This document shows, piece by piece, positions 25,901 to 34,347 of a stretch of 40,372 nt of DNA. Below the pieces are notes generated by a model. The model searched no databases and had not been told where the DNA came from. It saw nothing but the letters and a program-made list of their open reading frames with translations. Position numbers and translations under genes: made by a program. The stretch's first letter is position 1, and each line of letters starts with the position of its first letter. This stretch comes from Nitratifractor sp. Its GTDB lineage: Bacteria; Campylobacterota; Campylobacteria; Campylobacterales; Sulfurovaceae. The stretch is taken from contig WFMQ01000149.1 of the NCBI GenBank assembly GCA_015488995.1, forward strand, positions 1 to 40,372. The letters run 5' to 3'.

Positions 25901-26689
25901 CTACTTTCGTGTATCCAGGACTTCAGAGCCCGTGGTGTAGTTGACCAGTATTTGCTTACTGTACTCGATCGGTTGTTCGGTCTCACTCTCGCCATGCTCT
26001 GCACCAAAGGGCACTTCGTACCCCACACGTGAGAACCGCTGAGAATCGTAGCGGTCGATGCGTCCCGGATCTCGGTTTTCCGGCCCGATCACATCGCGAT
26101 GTTCTTTGCCGAAGATTTTATCCACTTCGTACCAAGCCGCATGTTCATCCCCTTGGAGCGGATACGTCTTGCGCAGCGGATACCCCACCCAATCCTCGGG
26201 CATGATGATCCGCTTGAGATAGGGGTGGTTGTTGACGGTGATACCAAACATATCGTACATCTCCCGCTCGGCAAAGTTGGCCATCGCATAGAGGGGGACA
26301 ATGCTCTCGATCGCTTGCCCCTCTTGAATACGGGTGAGGAGGCGGGTGCGTTTGGCTTTTTTGAGATTGAGCATCTGATAGAAGACTTCAAATTCTCCAT
26401 CTTGCGCGAGATAATCGATCGCACTCAGCTCAGAACACATCGCATAATCACACGTGTTTTTGAGCACCTCCAGTGCGGCGATGTTCTCCTCGGGACGGAT
26501 GTGGATCACCAACTGACCCAGCTCTACATAGGCATCAAGCACCTCCACCGCTTCGTTCATCGCCTGGTACACGGCGGCGAAATGGCTCTCCTCCTCAACC
26601 GATTCACGCGGTACGCGAGGGGCCACCCAAAAGCGGTCGGTGTATTTGGCTTTGCCTTGTACATTATCTTTGGGGGTATATTTTCGCAT
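25901..26689 (-). CDS. nuoC: NADH-quinone oxidoreductase subunit C
   Basis: NuoC is the 30-kDa-type peripheral-arm subunit. The 262-residue product carries [22 protein letters not shown] in its middle, cited in part as [10 protein letters not shown], followed by [14 protein letters not shown]. The C-terminal tail after this motif is long and charged, as I recall for other Campylobacterota NuoC. The ATG overlaps the nuoB stop (TAATG). Confidence 0.95.
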   Translation of the reverse strand: MRKYTPKDNVQGKAKYTDRFWVAPRVPRESVEEESHFAAVYQAMNEAVEVLDAYVELGQLVIHIRPEENIAALEVLKNTCDYAMCSELSAIDYLAQDGEFEVFYQMLNLKKAKRTRLLTRIQEGQAIESIVPLYAMANFAEREMYDMFGITVNNHPYLKRIIMPEDWVGYPLRKTYPLQGDEHAAWYEVDKIFGKEHRDVIGPENRDPGRIDRYDSQRFSRVGYEVPFGAEHGESETEQPIEYSKQILVNYTTGSEVLDTRK

Positions 26690-27201
26690 TAGACAAACCT
26701 CTGCTTGGTGTTTTTGTTCATGTTGCCCGATTCGCGGTTGATCTTCTTCTGAAGCATCATCACGGCATATTGCAGTGTCTCAGGGCGGGGAGCACATCCA
26801 GGGAGATAGATGTCCACCGGGACGATCCGATCCACCCCTTGCACCGTGGCATAGGTGTTGAACATTCCGCCGGTGTTGGCGCAGCTTCCCATGGAGATGA
26901 CCCATTTGGGATCGGGCATTTGATCGTAGAGACGCCGGGCAAACTCGGAGTGCTTCTTGCTCAGTGTCCCCGCGAGGATCAACACATCCGACTGACGGGG
27001 CGAGGCACGGAAGATCACCCCCATCCGGTCAAAGTCAAAACGACTCGCACCCGTGGCCATCATTTCGATCGCACAACACGCGAGACCGTAGGTCATCGGC
27101 CAGAGGGAGTTGGCGCGTCCCCAGTTGAGCAGTTTGTCTACCGTGGTCAGCGCCACGGGCAAGCCTCCAGTCGAGGCGTAATTTACTTCATGCTGTGCCA
27201 T
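26689..27201 (-). CDS. nuoB: NADH-quinone oxidoreductase subunit B
   Basis: NuoB holds cluster N2, the last iron-sulfur centre before quinone. The 170-residue product shows the ligands in [19 protein letters not shown] and [11 protein letters not shown] 27201 was chosen because AAAGGAG lies ahead of it; the frame is open upstream inside nuoA. It overlaps the nuoA end by 19 bases, so translation is coupled. Confidence 0.97.
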   Translation of the reverse strand: MAQHEVNYASTGGLPVALTTVDKLLNWGRANSLWPMTYGLACCAIEMMATGASRFDFDRMGVIFRASPRQSDVLILAGTLSKKHSEFARRLYDQMPDPKWVISMGSCANTGGMFNTYATVQGVDRIVPVDIYLPGCAPRPETLQYAVMMLQKKINRESGNMNKNTKQRFV

Positions 27202-27572
27202 TCGAGGGCTCCTTTCTTCCAAGCGTAAATAAATCCAATGGTAAGGAGGACAATAAAAAGAATCATCTCCGCAAAACCGAACCAACCGAGGAGTTTGAAA
27301 TCGATCGCCCACGGAAACATGAAGATAATTTCCACATCAAACAGAATGAACAGCAGTGCCAATAAATAGAATTGCACCGAAATAGTGTTGGGCTGCTTGT
27401 TGGGCAGCGGCCCACACTCATAGATCGACATTTTGAGGCGTTCGGTGTCGAGGCGGGAGAGCCTCCGACTCACCAATCGTGCCAGAAACAGCGTCGCAGG
27501 AAACGCGATCCCTGTCAAAGCGAGCAAGACAAACACACCAAAGTAGGGATGATTGGTCAAAGCATGCGTCAT
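27183..27572 (-). CDS. nuoA: NADH-quinone oxidoreductase subunit A
   Basis: NuoA is a three-helix membrane subunit at the junction of the two arms of complex I and is the first gene of the operon. The 129-residue product contains [18 protein letters not shown] and, further on, [15 protein letters not shown], both diagnostic. Three hydrophobic segments are visible at about 11-31, 66-85 and 93-115. The ATG follows GGGG by six bases. A promoter is predicted about 45 bases upstream. Confidence 0.96.
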   Translation of the reverse strand: MTHALTNHPYFGVFVLLALTGIAFPATLFLARLVSRRLSRLDTERLKMSIYECGPLPNKQPNTISVQFYLLALLFILFDVEIIFMFPWAIDFKLLGWFGFAEMILFIVLLTIGFIYAWKKGALEWHSMK

Positions 27573-27617
27573 AAATAACCCCTTTCGTTTTCTGTAGTCA
27601 CATAGAAATGAATGCTC

Positions 27618-27623
27618 TTATAG
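27618..27623 (-). promoter_or_regulatory. Predicted -10 box of the nuo operon
   Basis: TATAAG on the minus strand in the 139-bp gap between the sensor kinase and nuoA, preceded by the pyrimidine-rich AACTCTTTCTGTTAC. It gives a leader of about 40 bases. No clear -35 box was seen. Confidence 0.4.
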
Positions 27624-27711
27624 TAACAGAAAGAGTTTTAATCGCCATTAATTTGCCATGAAGCCCCGGGAAGTATCGGTAGAGATGTAACGGAAAGGAA
27701 CAAGCGGGGAG

Positions 27712-28947
27712 TTATCCCTCCGGCAAACCAATCGAAAAGACATTGTCGCCCGTAGACGCATCGTACCGATACCGAAAATCGCAGCCGAGTTTCTGCGTGA
27801 TATTATAGACGATGTAGAGTCCCAAGCCAAAGCCATGACTCCGCTTCTCCTCTTGAGAAAAAGGCTCAATGTAAAAATCAAAATCCTCTTTGAGGGGGTC
27901 GCCCTTGGAACGAATCTCAAGGGTATTCCCCTCTCCGACCAACGTGACATGCGTGTCGGAGCTGTATTTGATGCCATTATCCATGAGGTTTTTGAGTGCG
28001 AGTGCGAGGAGCTTGGTGTCGGTATGAATCGGGCGATCCTCTATGCGAATGGTGTACCGATTGGGGTCAGTCAGGAGGATTTTTTCGGTTCGCTGCACGA
28101 CATCGTAGAGGAACACATCCTCCAGTGTCGGCTGGAAATTGTGCATGGTGATCCGCTCGACATCGGCCAAATCGGAGATGAGTTCATTCATCCGCTCAAA
28201 TGCCTTGATGAGAAAACCCCGGCTCATCTCATCATCAATAGTCTCGGCGATGATGCGCCCCTTGGTAATGGGGGTTTTCAGCTCATGCATGATGTTGCGC
28301 ATGAAGAGGTTTTTTGAGCTCATCAGCTGATGGATATGACCAATCGCCCGATCAAAACTCTGGGCAATCTTCCCAATCTCGTCGTGACTGTCGTAATCGA
28401 TCTTGACATCGAGATCCCCCTCGGCAAACTGCTCGATTTGCTTGTGGAGTTTTTTGAGTGGGTAGAGTTTTTTGAGCACCATGTAGTACAGCGCCAGCAA
28501 AAGCAAAAACAGGACGGTTCCTACCACGGTCACGATTTCGGTCGTCCGTTTGTTGGCCCGGTTGTCGACCAGCATCATCCGGTAGCCTGGCATATCGACG
28601 TAAATATAGTATCGACTCTTCCCCACTTTGAATATCCGCACATCCGGTGCGGCTGGGTCGCCAACGAAGAGCAAAGTCTTCCCCGTCTTTTGCACCTCTT
28701 TCCCGATCCGATCTGCTGAGATTTTCCGCAACGCAAAATCATGAAAAAATTTCTGGATTTTTTTCTCTGGAGGGGAGAGGCGCAGGTTGTATGCCAGGGT
28801 TTCGGCGATAAATTTGTACCGCTCGATATCCTGTATGCGGCTCTTCTCTTGACTCGTGGTCATAAAATAATACAATGTCGCACTCAAAATCGCCAACGCC
28901 ACCGTAAACAGTGTATGGATAAACGTCGTAACTGAGAGATGCTTCAC
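27712..28947 (-). CDS. ArsS-type sensor histidine kinase
   Basis: This 411-residue membrane sensor has two transmembrane helices (about 7-29 and 137-157) enclosing a periplasmic domain of roughly 105 residues. HAMP-like sequence follows (about 158-210). The dimerisation helix has H221 in MRNIMHELKTPITKGRI, a phrasing characteristic of the acid-response ArsS group of Helicobacter and relatives. The ATP-binding boxes NLMDNGIKYS and HGFGLGLYIVYN are intact. It follows the response regulator by eight bases. The signal is unknown; acid sensing is only an analogy. It lies directly upstream of the nuo operon on the same strand. Confidence 0.9.
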   Translation of the reverse strand: MKHLSVTTFIHTLFTVALAILSATLYYFMTTSQEKSRIQDIERYKFIAETLAYNLRLSPPEKKIQKFFHDFALRKISADRIGKEVQKTGKTLLFVGDPAAPDVRIFKVGKSRYYIYVDMPGYRMMLVDNRANKRTTEIVTVVGTVLFLLLLALYYMVLKKLYPLKKLHKQIEQFAEGDLDVKIDYDSHDEIGKIAQSFDRAIGHIHQLMSSKNLFMRNIMHELKTPITKGRIIAETIDDEMSRGFLIKAFERMNELISDLADVERITMHNFQPTLEDVFLYDVVQRTEKILLTDPNRYTIRIEDRPIHTDTKLLALALKNLMDNGIKYSSDTHVTLVGEGNTLEIRSKGDPLKEDFDFYIEPFSQEEKRSHGFGLGLYIVYNITQKLGCDFRYRYDASTGDNVFSIGLPEG

Positions 28948-28955
28948 GTCAGAGC

Positions 28956-29636
28956 CTATACGCGATCGGTCAAGAGATACCCCACACCCCGTACCGGTTT
29001 GATGTAAACATGATCGGGATCGGTTTGGGCGATTTTGTGTCGAATACGGCTGATGATCACATCAATGTTTTTGATGGAGCTCTCATCGTCGATGTGCTCA
29101 CTCTCATACAGAAGTTGCTCACGAGAGACTGAGCCATTCTTCTGCTGTATCAGCACCGAAAGGACATCAAACTCGGCAGCGGTCAAGTCCAAAGGTTGCC
29201 CACGAAACTGAATCACCCTCCCTTTGGTATCCAGTGAAAAGATCGCTTCCTCTTCAGATGCCTTCCCCTCCTGTTGTGCACCGGTACGGCGCAAAATCGT
29301 CTTGATCCGGGTCACCAATTCGCGCGGGTCGTATGGCTTGGGCATGTAGTCATCGGCTCCGCGCTCCAGACCGATCACTTTGTCGGTGATGTCATCCCGT
29401 GCCGAAGAGATGATGATCGGGACATTCGATTCGGCACGGATCTTCTCAATCACCTCCAGCCCATCCATCCCTGGCAACGTCAGGTCGAGGATCACGAGAT
29501 CCACGTCATTCTGGGTCAGCATCGAGAGGCCGAGGTACGGATCTTCGGCACTGATCACCTCCATGTCGTATTTCTCGAGATAGCTGGTCAGGATCATCGA
29601 CAATTCGGGATCGTCTTCGATAATCAATATCTTCAT
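28956..29636 (-). CDS. OmpR-family response regulator, partner of the ArsS-type kinase
   Basis: This 226-residue regulator starts at ATG 29636, behind GGAG. The receiver domain has the acidic pocket EDD at 7-9, phosphoacceptor D51 in VILDLTLPGMDG, and the conserved lysine in YMPKPYDP. The C-terminal winged-helix DNA-binding domain ends with SSIKNIDVIISRIRHK and KPVRGVGYLL, typical of OmpR/PhoB regulators. Its length and the adjacent kinase suggest an ArsR-like role in Campylobacterota. Targets cannot be read from sequence; the nuo operon downstream is one candidate. Confidence 0.92.
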   Translation of the reverse strand: MKILIIEDDPELSMILTSYLEKYDMEVISAEDPYLGLSMLTQNDVDLVILDLTLPGMDGLEVIEKIRAESNVPIIISSARDDITDKVIGLERGADDYMPKPYDPRELVTRIKTILRRTGAQQEGKASEEEAIFSLDTKGRVIQFRGQPLDLTAAEFDVLSVLIQQKNGSVSREQLLYESEHIDDESSIKNIDVIISRIRHKIAQTDPDHVYIKPVRGVGYLLTDRV

Positions 29637-29662
29637 CGGTAGGCTCCACAATCTTTTGATGT

Positions 29663-29668
29663 ATCATA
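29663..29668 (-). promoter_or_regulatory. Predicted -10 box of the two-component operon
   Basis: TATGAT on the minus strand, 26 bases before the regulator ATG, in the divergent region shared with the DUF4177 gene. Confidence 0.35.
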
Positions 29669-29689
29669 CCATGGATAGCATAACAATGG

Positions 29690-29695
29690 TATAAT
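29690..29695 (+). promoter_or_regulatory. Predicted -10 box facing the MITE-like element and DUF4177 gene
   Basis: A perfect TATAAT on the plus strand. Transcription would begin at about 29702, almost exactly at the left end of the palindromic element at 29704. Confidence 0.4.
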
Positions 29696-29703
29696 ACGCT
29701 TAT

Positions 29704-29820
29704 GGGCACCCCTAAAAATGTTTTTTGCCCGATACTCTGGCAGTCGCAAACGCAAGCGCCCATTTCATGGGTTGAGTGCTCCTTTGTCGCATCGGACAAA
29801 AAACATTTTTTGAGGTGCCC
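29704..29820. mobile_element. 117-bp MITE-like element with 29-bp terminal inverted repeats
   Basis: The ends 29704-29732 and 29792-29820 are inverted copies matching at 26 of 29 positions. Each runs from GGGCACC through a core AAAAATGTTTTTTG to CCGA. The sequence TTAT lies directly outside both ends (29700-29703 and 29821-29824), as expected for a 4-bp target duplication. The 59-bp centre has no open frame of note. The size, ends and duplication fit a non-autonomous MITE; a 4-bp duplication and GGG-type ends are compatible with IS5-family insertion sequences, though no parent element is in the window. Confidence 0.75.
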
Positions 29821-29847
29821 TTATCCATTTGCAAAGGGGTCTATCGG

Positions 29848-30066
29848 ATGCAGTATAAAGTAGTCATCTACCAAGAGGGGATGCTCGGCTCCCTGCTTCT
29901 GGGGCAATCCAAGGTCAACCCCGTCCGCTTCACCGAATTTCTCAATGCCAACGCCGCCGAAGGGTGGGAGGTGGTCACGATGGAAAAAGACATACGCCGT
30001 ATGCTCCTGTTTTGGAAGCGTGAAGGGTACATCGTCATCCTCAAAAAAGAAAGGAACCGTCCATGA
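29848..30066 (+). CDS. DUF4177 family protein
   Basis: This 72-residue protein begins MQYKVVIYQEG and contains NANAAEGWEVVTM and WKREGYIVILKK, the pattern of DUF4177, a small domain of unknown function found across bacteria. It is predicted to be soluble, with alternating strands. The ATG at 29848 follows AAAGGGG; an in-frame ATG at 29776 lies inside the MITE-like element and is unlikely to be the native start. It overlaps the next gene by four bases (ATGA). Confidence 0.8.
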   Translation: MQYKVVIYQEGMLGSLLLGQSKVNPVRFTEFLNANAAEGWEVVTMEKDIRRMLLFWKREGYIVILKKERNRP

Positions 30067-30284
30067 ATGCTATGAAAATCGCCAGCATCATCACCGGGGT
30101 CGTCCTCGCCCTCTATGCTATCTTTTTGCTCGTATGGCTGTGGGGAGAGAGCATCACGTTTGCGATCTTTGTCAAGACGACCATCACCGCTGGGGTCGTC
30201 ATCGTCGTCACGCTCGGACTCGCCATCCTCTATCGGGAATACATCGAAGAGAAAGAGATGCAGGACGAGAAATACCTCGATTGA
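30063..30284 (+). CDS. Small two-helix membrane protein
   Basis: This 73-residue protein has two hydrophobic segments, about residues 6-27 and 32-56, and a charged tail rich in Glu and Asp (EYIEEKEMQDEKYLD). Its ATG overlaps the DUF4177 stop, so the two form a translationally coupled pair. I do not recognise a family. The coupling, membrane pattern and host-like composition support it as a real gene. Function is unknown. Confidence 0.65.
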   Translation: MNAMKIASIITGVVLALYAIFLLVWLWGESITFAIFVKTTITAGVVIVVTLGLAILYREYIEEKEMQDEKYLD

Positions 30285-30309
30285 GCGTCGATCGATCTGC
30301 CCGACGTCT

Positions 30310-31335
30310 TCACGACTGCGCTTGATTGTATTCGATGTATATCTTGGCCGTCGCAAACAAGAACGTTGTAATCGCCGGCCCGAGGATCATCCCCCAAAAT
30401 CCATAACTCCCCATCCCCGCCAAGATGGAAAAGAAGATGACAAATTCATTGATGCTGGTGGTGTTGTGCAGCAAATCTTCTTTCATCATCTTGATGATCA
30501 TGGGCTTGACAAACGTATCGGCGATGATGGAGATGACGATGATGGAGTAGATTCCGATGGTCAGAGCAATCTGAACCGTCATTTCACTCCACGCATACAA
30601 GGAGAGCGGTAGCCATACAATCGCCCCTCCCACAATGGGGATCAACGAAGCAAACCCATAAATCACACCAAAGACCAATCCATTGAACCCAAAATAGCTG
30701 ACAAAAATCCCAAACAAAAATCCTTCAAAAATCGCCGTAACGACGATGGAATAAAAGACCACTTCCATGGTCGAAGCCACTTCGGAAATCATCCGCTCAC
30801 TTCGGGAAGCCGACACAGGGATCAGTGACTGGATCAGTGCAAAAAAACGCTCAGAATAGTAATTGATGATCGCATAAAATGTGATGACCAGGCCCACTTC
30901 TTTGATAAAGCCAAGCCCCGCACCCCCCATTTTGGTGACGTAGAGGGTGCCTGCCTTGATGTATCCGGTGATCTTGTCCCCTTGCAGATACTCATCGACC
31001 CATCCGGAGATATAGGGGATATCGTGGGTCAAGCCTTTGATTTTGGTGACCACATGGTGGATGGTCTCTTTGTCGACATGACTGACATAGGTCACACCCG
31101 TCGTCGCGATGTAAATCAGCGGTGCCACCATCAGAGCAAACAGCAGCACCGTTACCCCGAATGTTGCCAATGTGTTTGAGCGGAGTTTGGTGACCAAATA
31201 TGCCGTGAGATTGGACGTAGCCATCACCAACAGAGCCGCCACACTGATCGGGAGCAAAAAGGGCTGATAGAGGGTAAATGCTGCCCAAAGAGCCATCCCA
31301 AAGAGTATGTACATGATACCAGTCGCCTTATCCAA
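30310..31335 (-). CDS. AI-2E family (UPF0118/PerM-like) membrane protein
   Basis: This 341-residue polytopic protein has about seven or eight membrane segments. The C-terminal region, with [18 protein letters not shown], a [12 protein letters not shown] stretch and [20 protein letters not shown], matches the AI-2E transporter superfamily. Members include autoinducer-2 exporters and Na+/H+ antiporters, so the substrate cannot be stated. Its ATG lies within the last codons of ruvB (8-base overlap), and it is the last gene of the panB-res-mod-ruvB series. It converges with the small membrane gene. Confidence 0.88.
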   Translation of the reverse strand: MDKATGIMYILFGMALWAAFTLYQPFLLPISVAALLVMATSNLTAYLVTKLRSNTLATFGVTVLLFALMVAPLIYIATTGVTYVSHVDKETIHHVVTKIKGLTHDIPYISGWVDEYLQGDKITGYIKAGTLYVTKMGGAGLGFIKEVGLVITFYAIINYYSERFFALIQSLIPVSASRSERMISEVASTMEVVFYSIVVTAIFEGFLFGIFVSYFGFNGLVFGVIYGFASLIPIVGGAIVWLPLSLYAWSEMTVQIALTIGIYSIIVISIIADTFVKPMIIKMMKEDLLHNTTSINEFVIFFSILAGMGSYGFWGMILGPAITTFLFATAKIYIEYNQAQS

Positions 31336-32344
31336 AAAGCCCCTCCTGTGCCTGAAGCGGGGGTGTCAGACGAAACAGCGCATAGCTCTTCTCAGTCGCG
31401 ACCCGGCCGCGTGCCGTGCGCTCGATGTACCCATTGGCAATCAGATACGGCTCCACCACATCCTCGATCGTCCCCTCATCCTCGCTCAAGGCCGCACCGA
31501 TGGTGCTCAGGCCCATGGGTTTGCCTTTGGCAGAGATCAAGAGCTCAAGCAGGCGGATGTCCTGTTCATCGAACCCAATATCATTCACCCCCAGCTCCTC
31601 CAGCGCGTAGCGAGTACGCGCCAGCCCGATGGTCGGCTCATCGGATACTTCGGCGAAGTCCCGCACCCGACGCAGCAGACGCAACGCAATCCTCGGTGTC
31701 CCCCGTGACCGCCGGGCGATCTCGTGTGCGGCATCGTTTTGGGCAGGTTTGTCCAGTTTGTGTGCCGCTTGCTCGACGATTGTCCCCAGCTCCGTGGGGC
31801 TGTAAAATTGCATCCGGAAGTGCATCCCAAACCGTTCCCGAAGGGGATTGCTCAACATCCCGGCACGCGTAGTCGCCCCAATGAGGGTAAAGCGGGGGAG
31901 ATCAATCTTGACCGTCTGTGCCGCTGGGCCGGAGCCGATGATGATGTCGAGACGGAAATCCTCCATCGCCGGATAGAGGATCTCCTCGATCGCCGGGCTC
32001 ATCCGGTGGATCTCATCGATGAAGAGGATATCCCCCTCCTCGATGTTGGTCAACAAGGCAGCGAGGTCTCCCGATTTTTCGATCATGGGTGCGGCGGTGG
32101 TCTTAATGTTGGCTCCCATTTCGGTAGCGATGATATTGGCGATGGTAGTCTTGCCCAGTCCCGGAGGGCCGAAAAAGAGGATATGATCAAGTGCCTCACC
32201 CCGCTTACGGCTTGCCTCGATGAACACTTTGAGGTTTTTCTTGATCTTCTCTTGCCCAATGTACTCATCCCATGAGCTCGGACGCAGACTCAGCTCATAC
32301 GACGACTCCCCCTCGAACTTCTCGATCTCAACCATCCGTTCCAT
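31328..32344 (-). CDS. ruvB: Holliday junction branch migration ATPase RuvB
   Basis: RuvB is the hexameric AAA+ motor that, with RuvA, drives branch migration of Holliday junctions. The 338-residue product has Walker A GPPGLGKT at 59-66, Walker B with DEIHRM at about 113-118, sensor-I region [19 protein letters not shown], and the C-terminal winged helix. Length is normal. Its ATG overlaps the mod stop by one base (TGATG), an arrangement repeated at the panB/res junction. Confidence 0.97.
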   Translation of the reverse strand: MERMVEIEKFEGESSYELSLRPSSWDEYIGQEKIKKNLKVFIEASRKRGEALDHILFFGPPGLGKTTIANIIATEMGANIKTTAAPMIEKSGDLAALLTNIEEGDILFIDEIHRMSPAIEEILYPAMEDFRLDIIIGSGPAAQTVKIDLPRFTLIGATTRAGMLSNPLRERFGMHFRMQFYSPTELGTIVEQAAHKLDKPAQNDAAHEIARRSRGTPRIALRLLRRVRDFAEVSDEPTIGLARTRYALEELGVNDIGFDEQDIRLLELLISAKGKPMGLSTIGAALSEDEGTIEDVVEPYLIANGYIERTARGRVATEKSYALFRLTPPLQAQEGLFG

Positions 32345-34347
32345 CAGTCTAAAATATCCTCTATCATCTCATCACCTGCAATGTTTCTTATTTTTAATCT
32401 TTTGGGTTTTCTATTTGCACTTATTCGACCGTTCCAAAACTCTTTGGTTTTTGTTGAGTCTATTGAGACAAATCCATTTTTATCTATTTTTATCTCACTG
32501 TCGCTTTGCCATACTCCACTTACATTTGTACAATCTAAACTAAGGTACTCTATAAGTTCAAGCCCATCTTCACTTATACTTATATAATTTGCTTTTGCTT
32601 TTAGTGCTTGTTTTGAGTTGTACTCATCTATCTTTTGTTTTAATCTATCACTATAAAATGAGTCTATCTCTACTTCATACAAAACGCCATTTTCATTAAG
32701 AGTGAAATCTACCCTATCATCAACCACTACAAAATCTAAAACTTGTTTTAAATCTCTAAGCTCAATCTCTATAAGTGTTTGATTATTCTCTTTTATAAAT
32801 TTTTTAATCTCCACTACATCAACTATATCTACATAATAGACAATCACTTTTTTAATTTCACCATTAAAATTATCAAAATTGTATATCTCTTTATTTACAA
32901 TCTCATTTATAGCGACAATATCCAGCACTTTTTTTGTGCTATCTCTTAAATCTGGAATGTAAACAGGCATAGTTCCATATTTGGAATTTACAATAGTTCC
33001 AAACCAAAAAGAGCTAATACCTTCTGGTTTTTGAGTGTTAAGTCCATCTATTAAAGTGGCTAATTTATCCATAGTCTGAATAGGGTTTCTAAAAAGATTT
33101 AATCCATCTTGCACCTCTAAGATTTTAAAATCAGCCCCTGCCTCTTTGAGTCTATCTCGTACTGTTTGAATAGAGTTAATACCAATATCACAATGGACAA
33201 ATCTTCTGCCTAAATCATTTGCCACTTTTGCCGTAACGCCACTCCCTCCGAAGAGATCGGCTACTACCATTCCTTCATTCGACGAGGCTTTTATGATTCG
33301 TTCAAGTAGGGCTTCTGGTTTTTGAGTGGCGTAATCGACTCTCTCACTCTCTCCTGCCATTGCAATACCTCTAATATCTTCCCAAATATTATCGACACTG
33401 CTCATTTTAAAATAGTGTCCATTTTCTTGCTCCAAATAATACTTTAATCGAATAGTACCTTTGGTTGTTTTCACTACACCATCTTCATCTATAAAAATTT
33501 TTCCACCCTTTGTTGTATGTAATCTATTTTGCTTATAAAATTCTCTTAAACTTTCATTGGTGTAAGTTCCAATGTGTGAAGTTGAATAAAATCCTTGCTC
33601 ATCTTCATAAAAATTAGCTTTTGCCTCTTCCTTTGAATATAGCTTTTTTGTTTTAGAGCCATTCCATATGGCATTATGTTGTTTTGTATAGATAAATATA
33701 GAATCTGCATTTTTACTATAAAATTCACTATGAGTTTTCATACCTCTTGCGACTTCTCGTCTCCAAGTTATCTCATTCCTAAAATTTTCCTCCCCAAATA
33801 CCTCATCCATCAAAATCTTCACATAATGCCCAATATGCCAATCAAGATGCACATAAATAGATGCTGTATCACTCATAACCTCTTTGATAGCCATAAGATT
33901 TTCATACATCCAGTTTAAGTAATCCTCTTTAGACCAAATGTCGCCATACATTTTCTCTTCAAAAGCGACAAGCTCTTCCATCTCCATTTTCTCTTCAACT
34001 TTTTTAAGGTTATCAGCTAACTTTGGATTTTTTCTAATGTAAACTTTTTTCGCATAATCTGCACCACTAGCAAATGGTGGATCAATGTACACTAAATCTA
34101 TCTTGATGCCCTGCTCTTTTAAGTAGGCACAAGCACTTAAACACTCCCCTCTTATTACTATATTTTCACTCTCTTCGCCCACTTGCTCAAGCTCTTTTAG
34201 CTCATAATATGGTATACCTCGTAAAATTCTTTCATGGACTTTATTGTTACCTTTATAGCTAAGAAGCCTTTGACTTCTTGTGATATTACCCAGTATAGCT
34301 TGACCCTTCACAGGAACTTTATCGTAAGGTATATATCTAATTGGCAT
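32344..34347 (-). CDS. mod: Type III-like DNA methyltransferase (Mod)
   Basis: This 667-residue methyltransferase would modify adenine-N6 or cytosine-N4. Motif IV is DPPF (89-92) and motif I is DLFGGSG (364-370), an IV-before-I order that places it in the beta class with type III Mod proteins. [10 protein letters not shown] (343-352) lies just before motif I, as in the family. The middle part (about 100-330) probably holds the target-recognition region. The DNA is visibly AT-rich (about 30% GC by eye) compared with about 50% around it, which indicates horizontal acquisition. It follows res with an 11-base overlap and has AAGGA before the ATG. A non-type III beta-class enzyme is the alternative. 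Confidence 0.9.
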   Translation of the reverse strand: MPIRYIPYDKVPVKGQAILGNITRSQRLLSYKGNNKVHERILRGIPYYELKELEQVGEESENIVIRGECLSACAYLKEQGIKIDLVYIDPPFASGADYAKKVYIRKNPKLADNLKKVEEKMEMEELVAFEEKMYGDIWSKEDYLNWMYENLMAIKEVMSDTASIYVHLDWHIGHYVKILMDEVFGEENFRNEITWRREVARGMKTHSEFYSKNADSIFIYTKQHNAIWNGSKTKKLYSKEEAKANFYEDEQGFYSTSHIGTYTNESLREFYKQNRLHTTKGGKIFIDEDGVVKTTKGTIRLKYYLEQENGHYFKMSSVDNIWEDIRGIAMAGESERVDYATQKPEALLERIIKASSNEGMVVADLFGGSGVTAKVANDLGRRFVHCDIGINSIQTVRDRLKEAGADFKILEVQDGLNLFRNPIQTMDKLATLIDGLNTQKPEGISSFWFGTIVNSKYGTMPVYIPDLRDSTKKVLDIVAINEIVNKEIYNFDNFNGEIKKVIVYYVDIVDVVEIKKFIKENNQTLIEIELRDLKQVLDFVVVDDRVDFTLNENGVLYEVEIDSFYSDRLKQKIDEYNSKQALKAKANYISISEDGLELIEYLSLDCTNVSGVWQSDSEIKIDKNGFVSIDSTKTKEFWNGRISANRKPKRLKIRNIAGDEMIEDILD

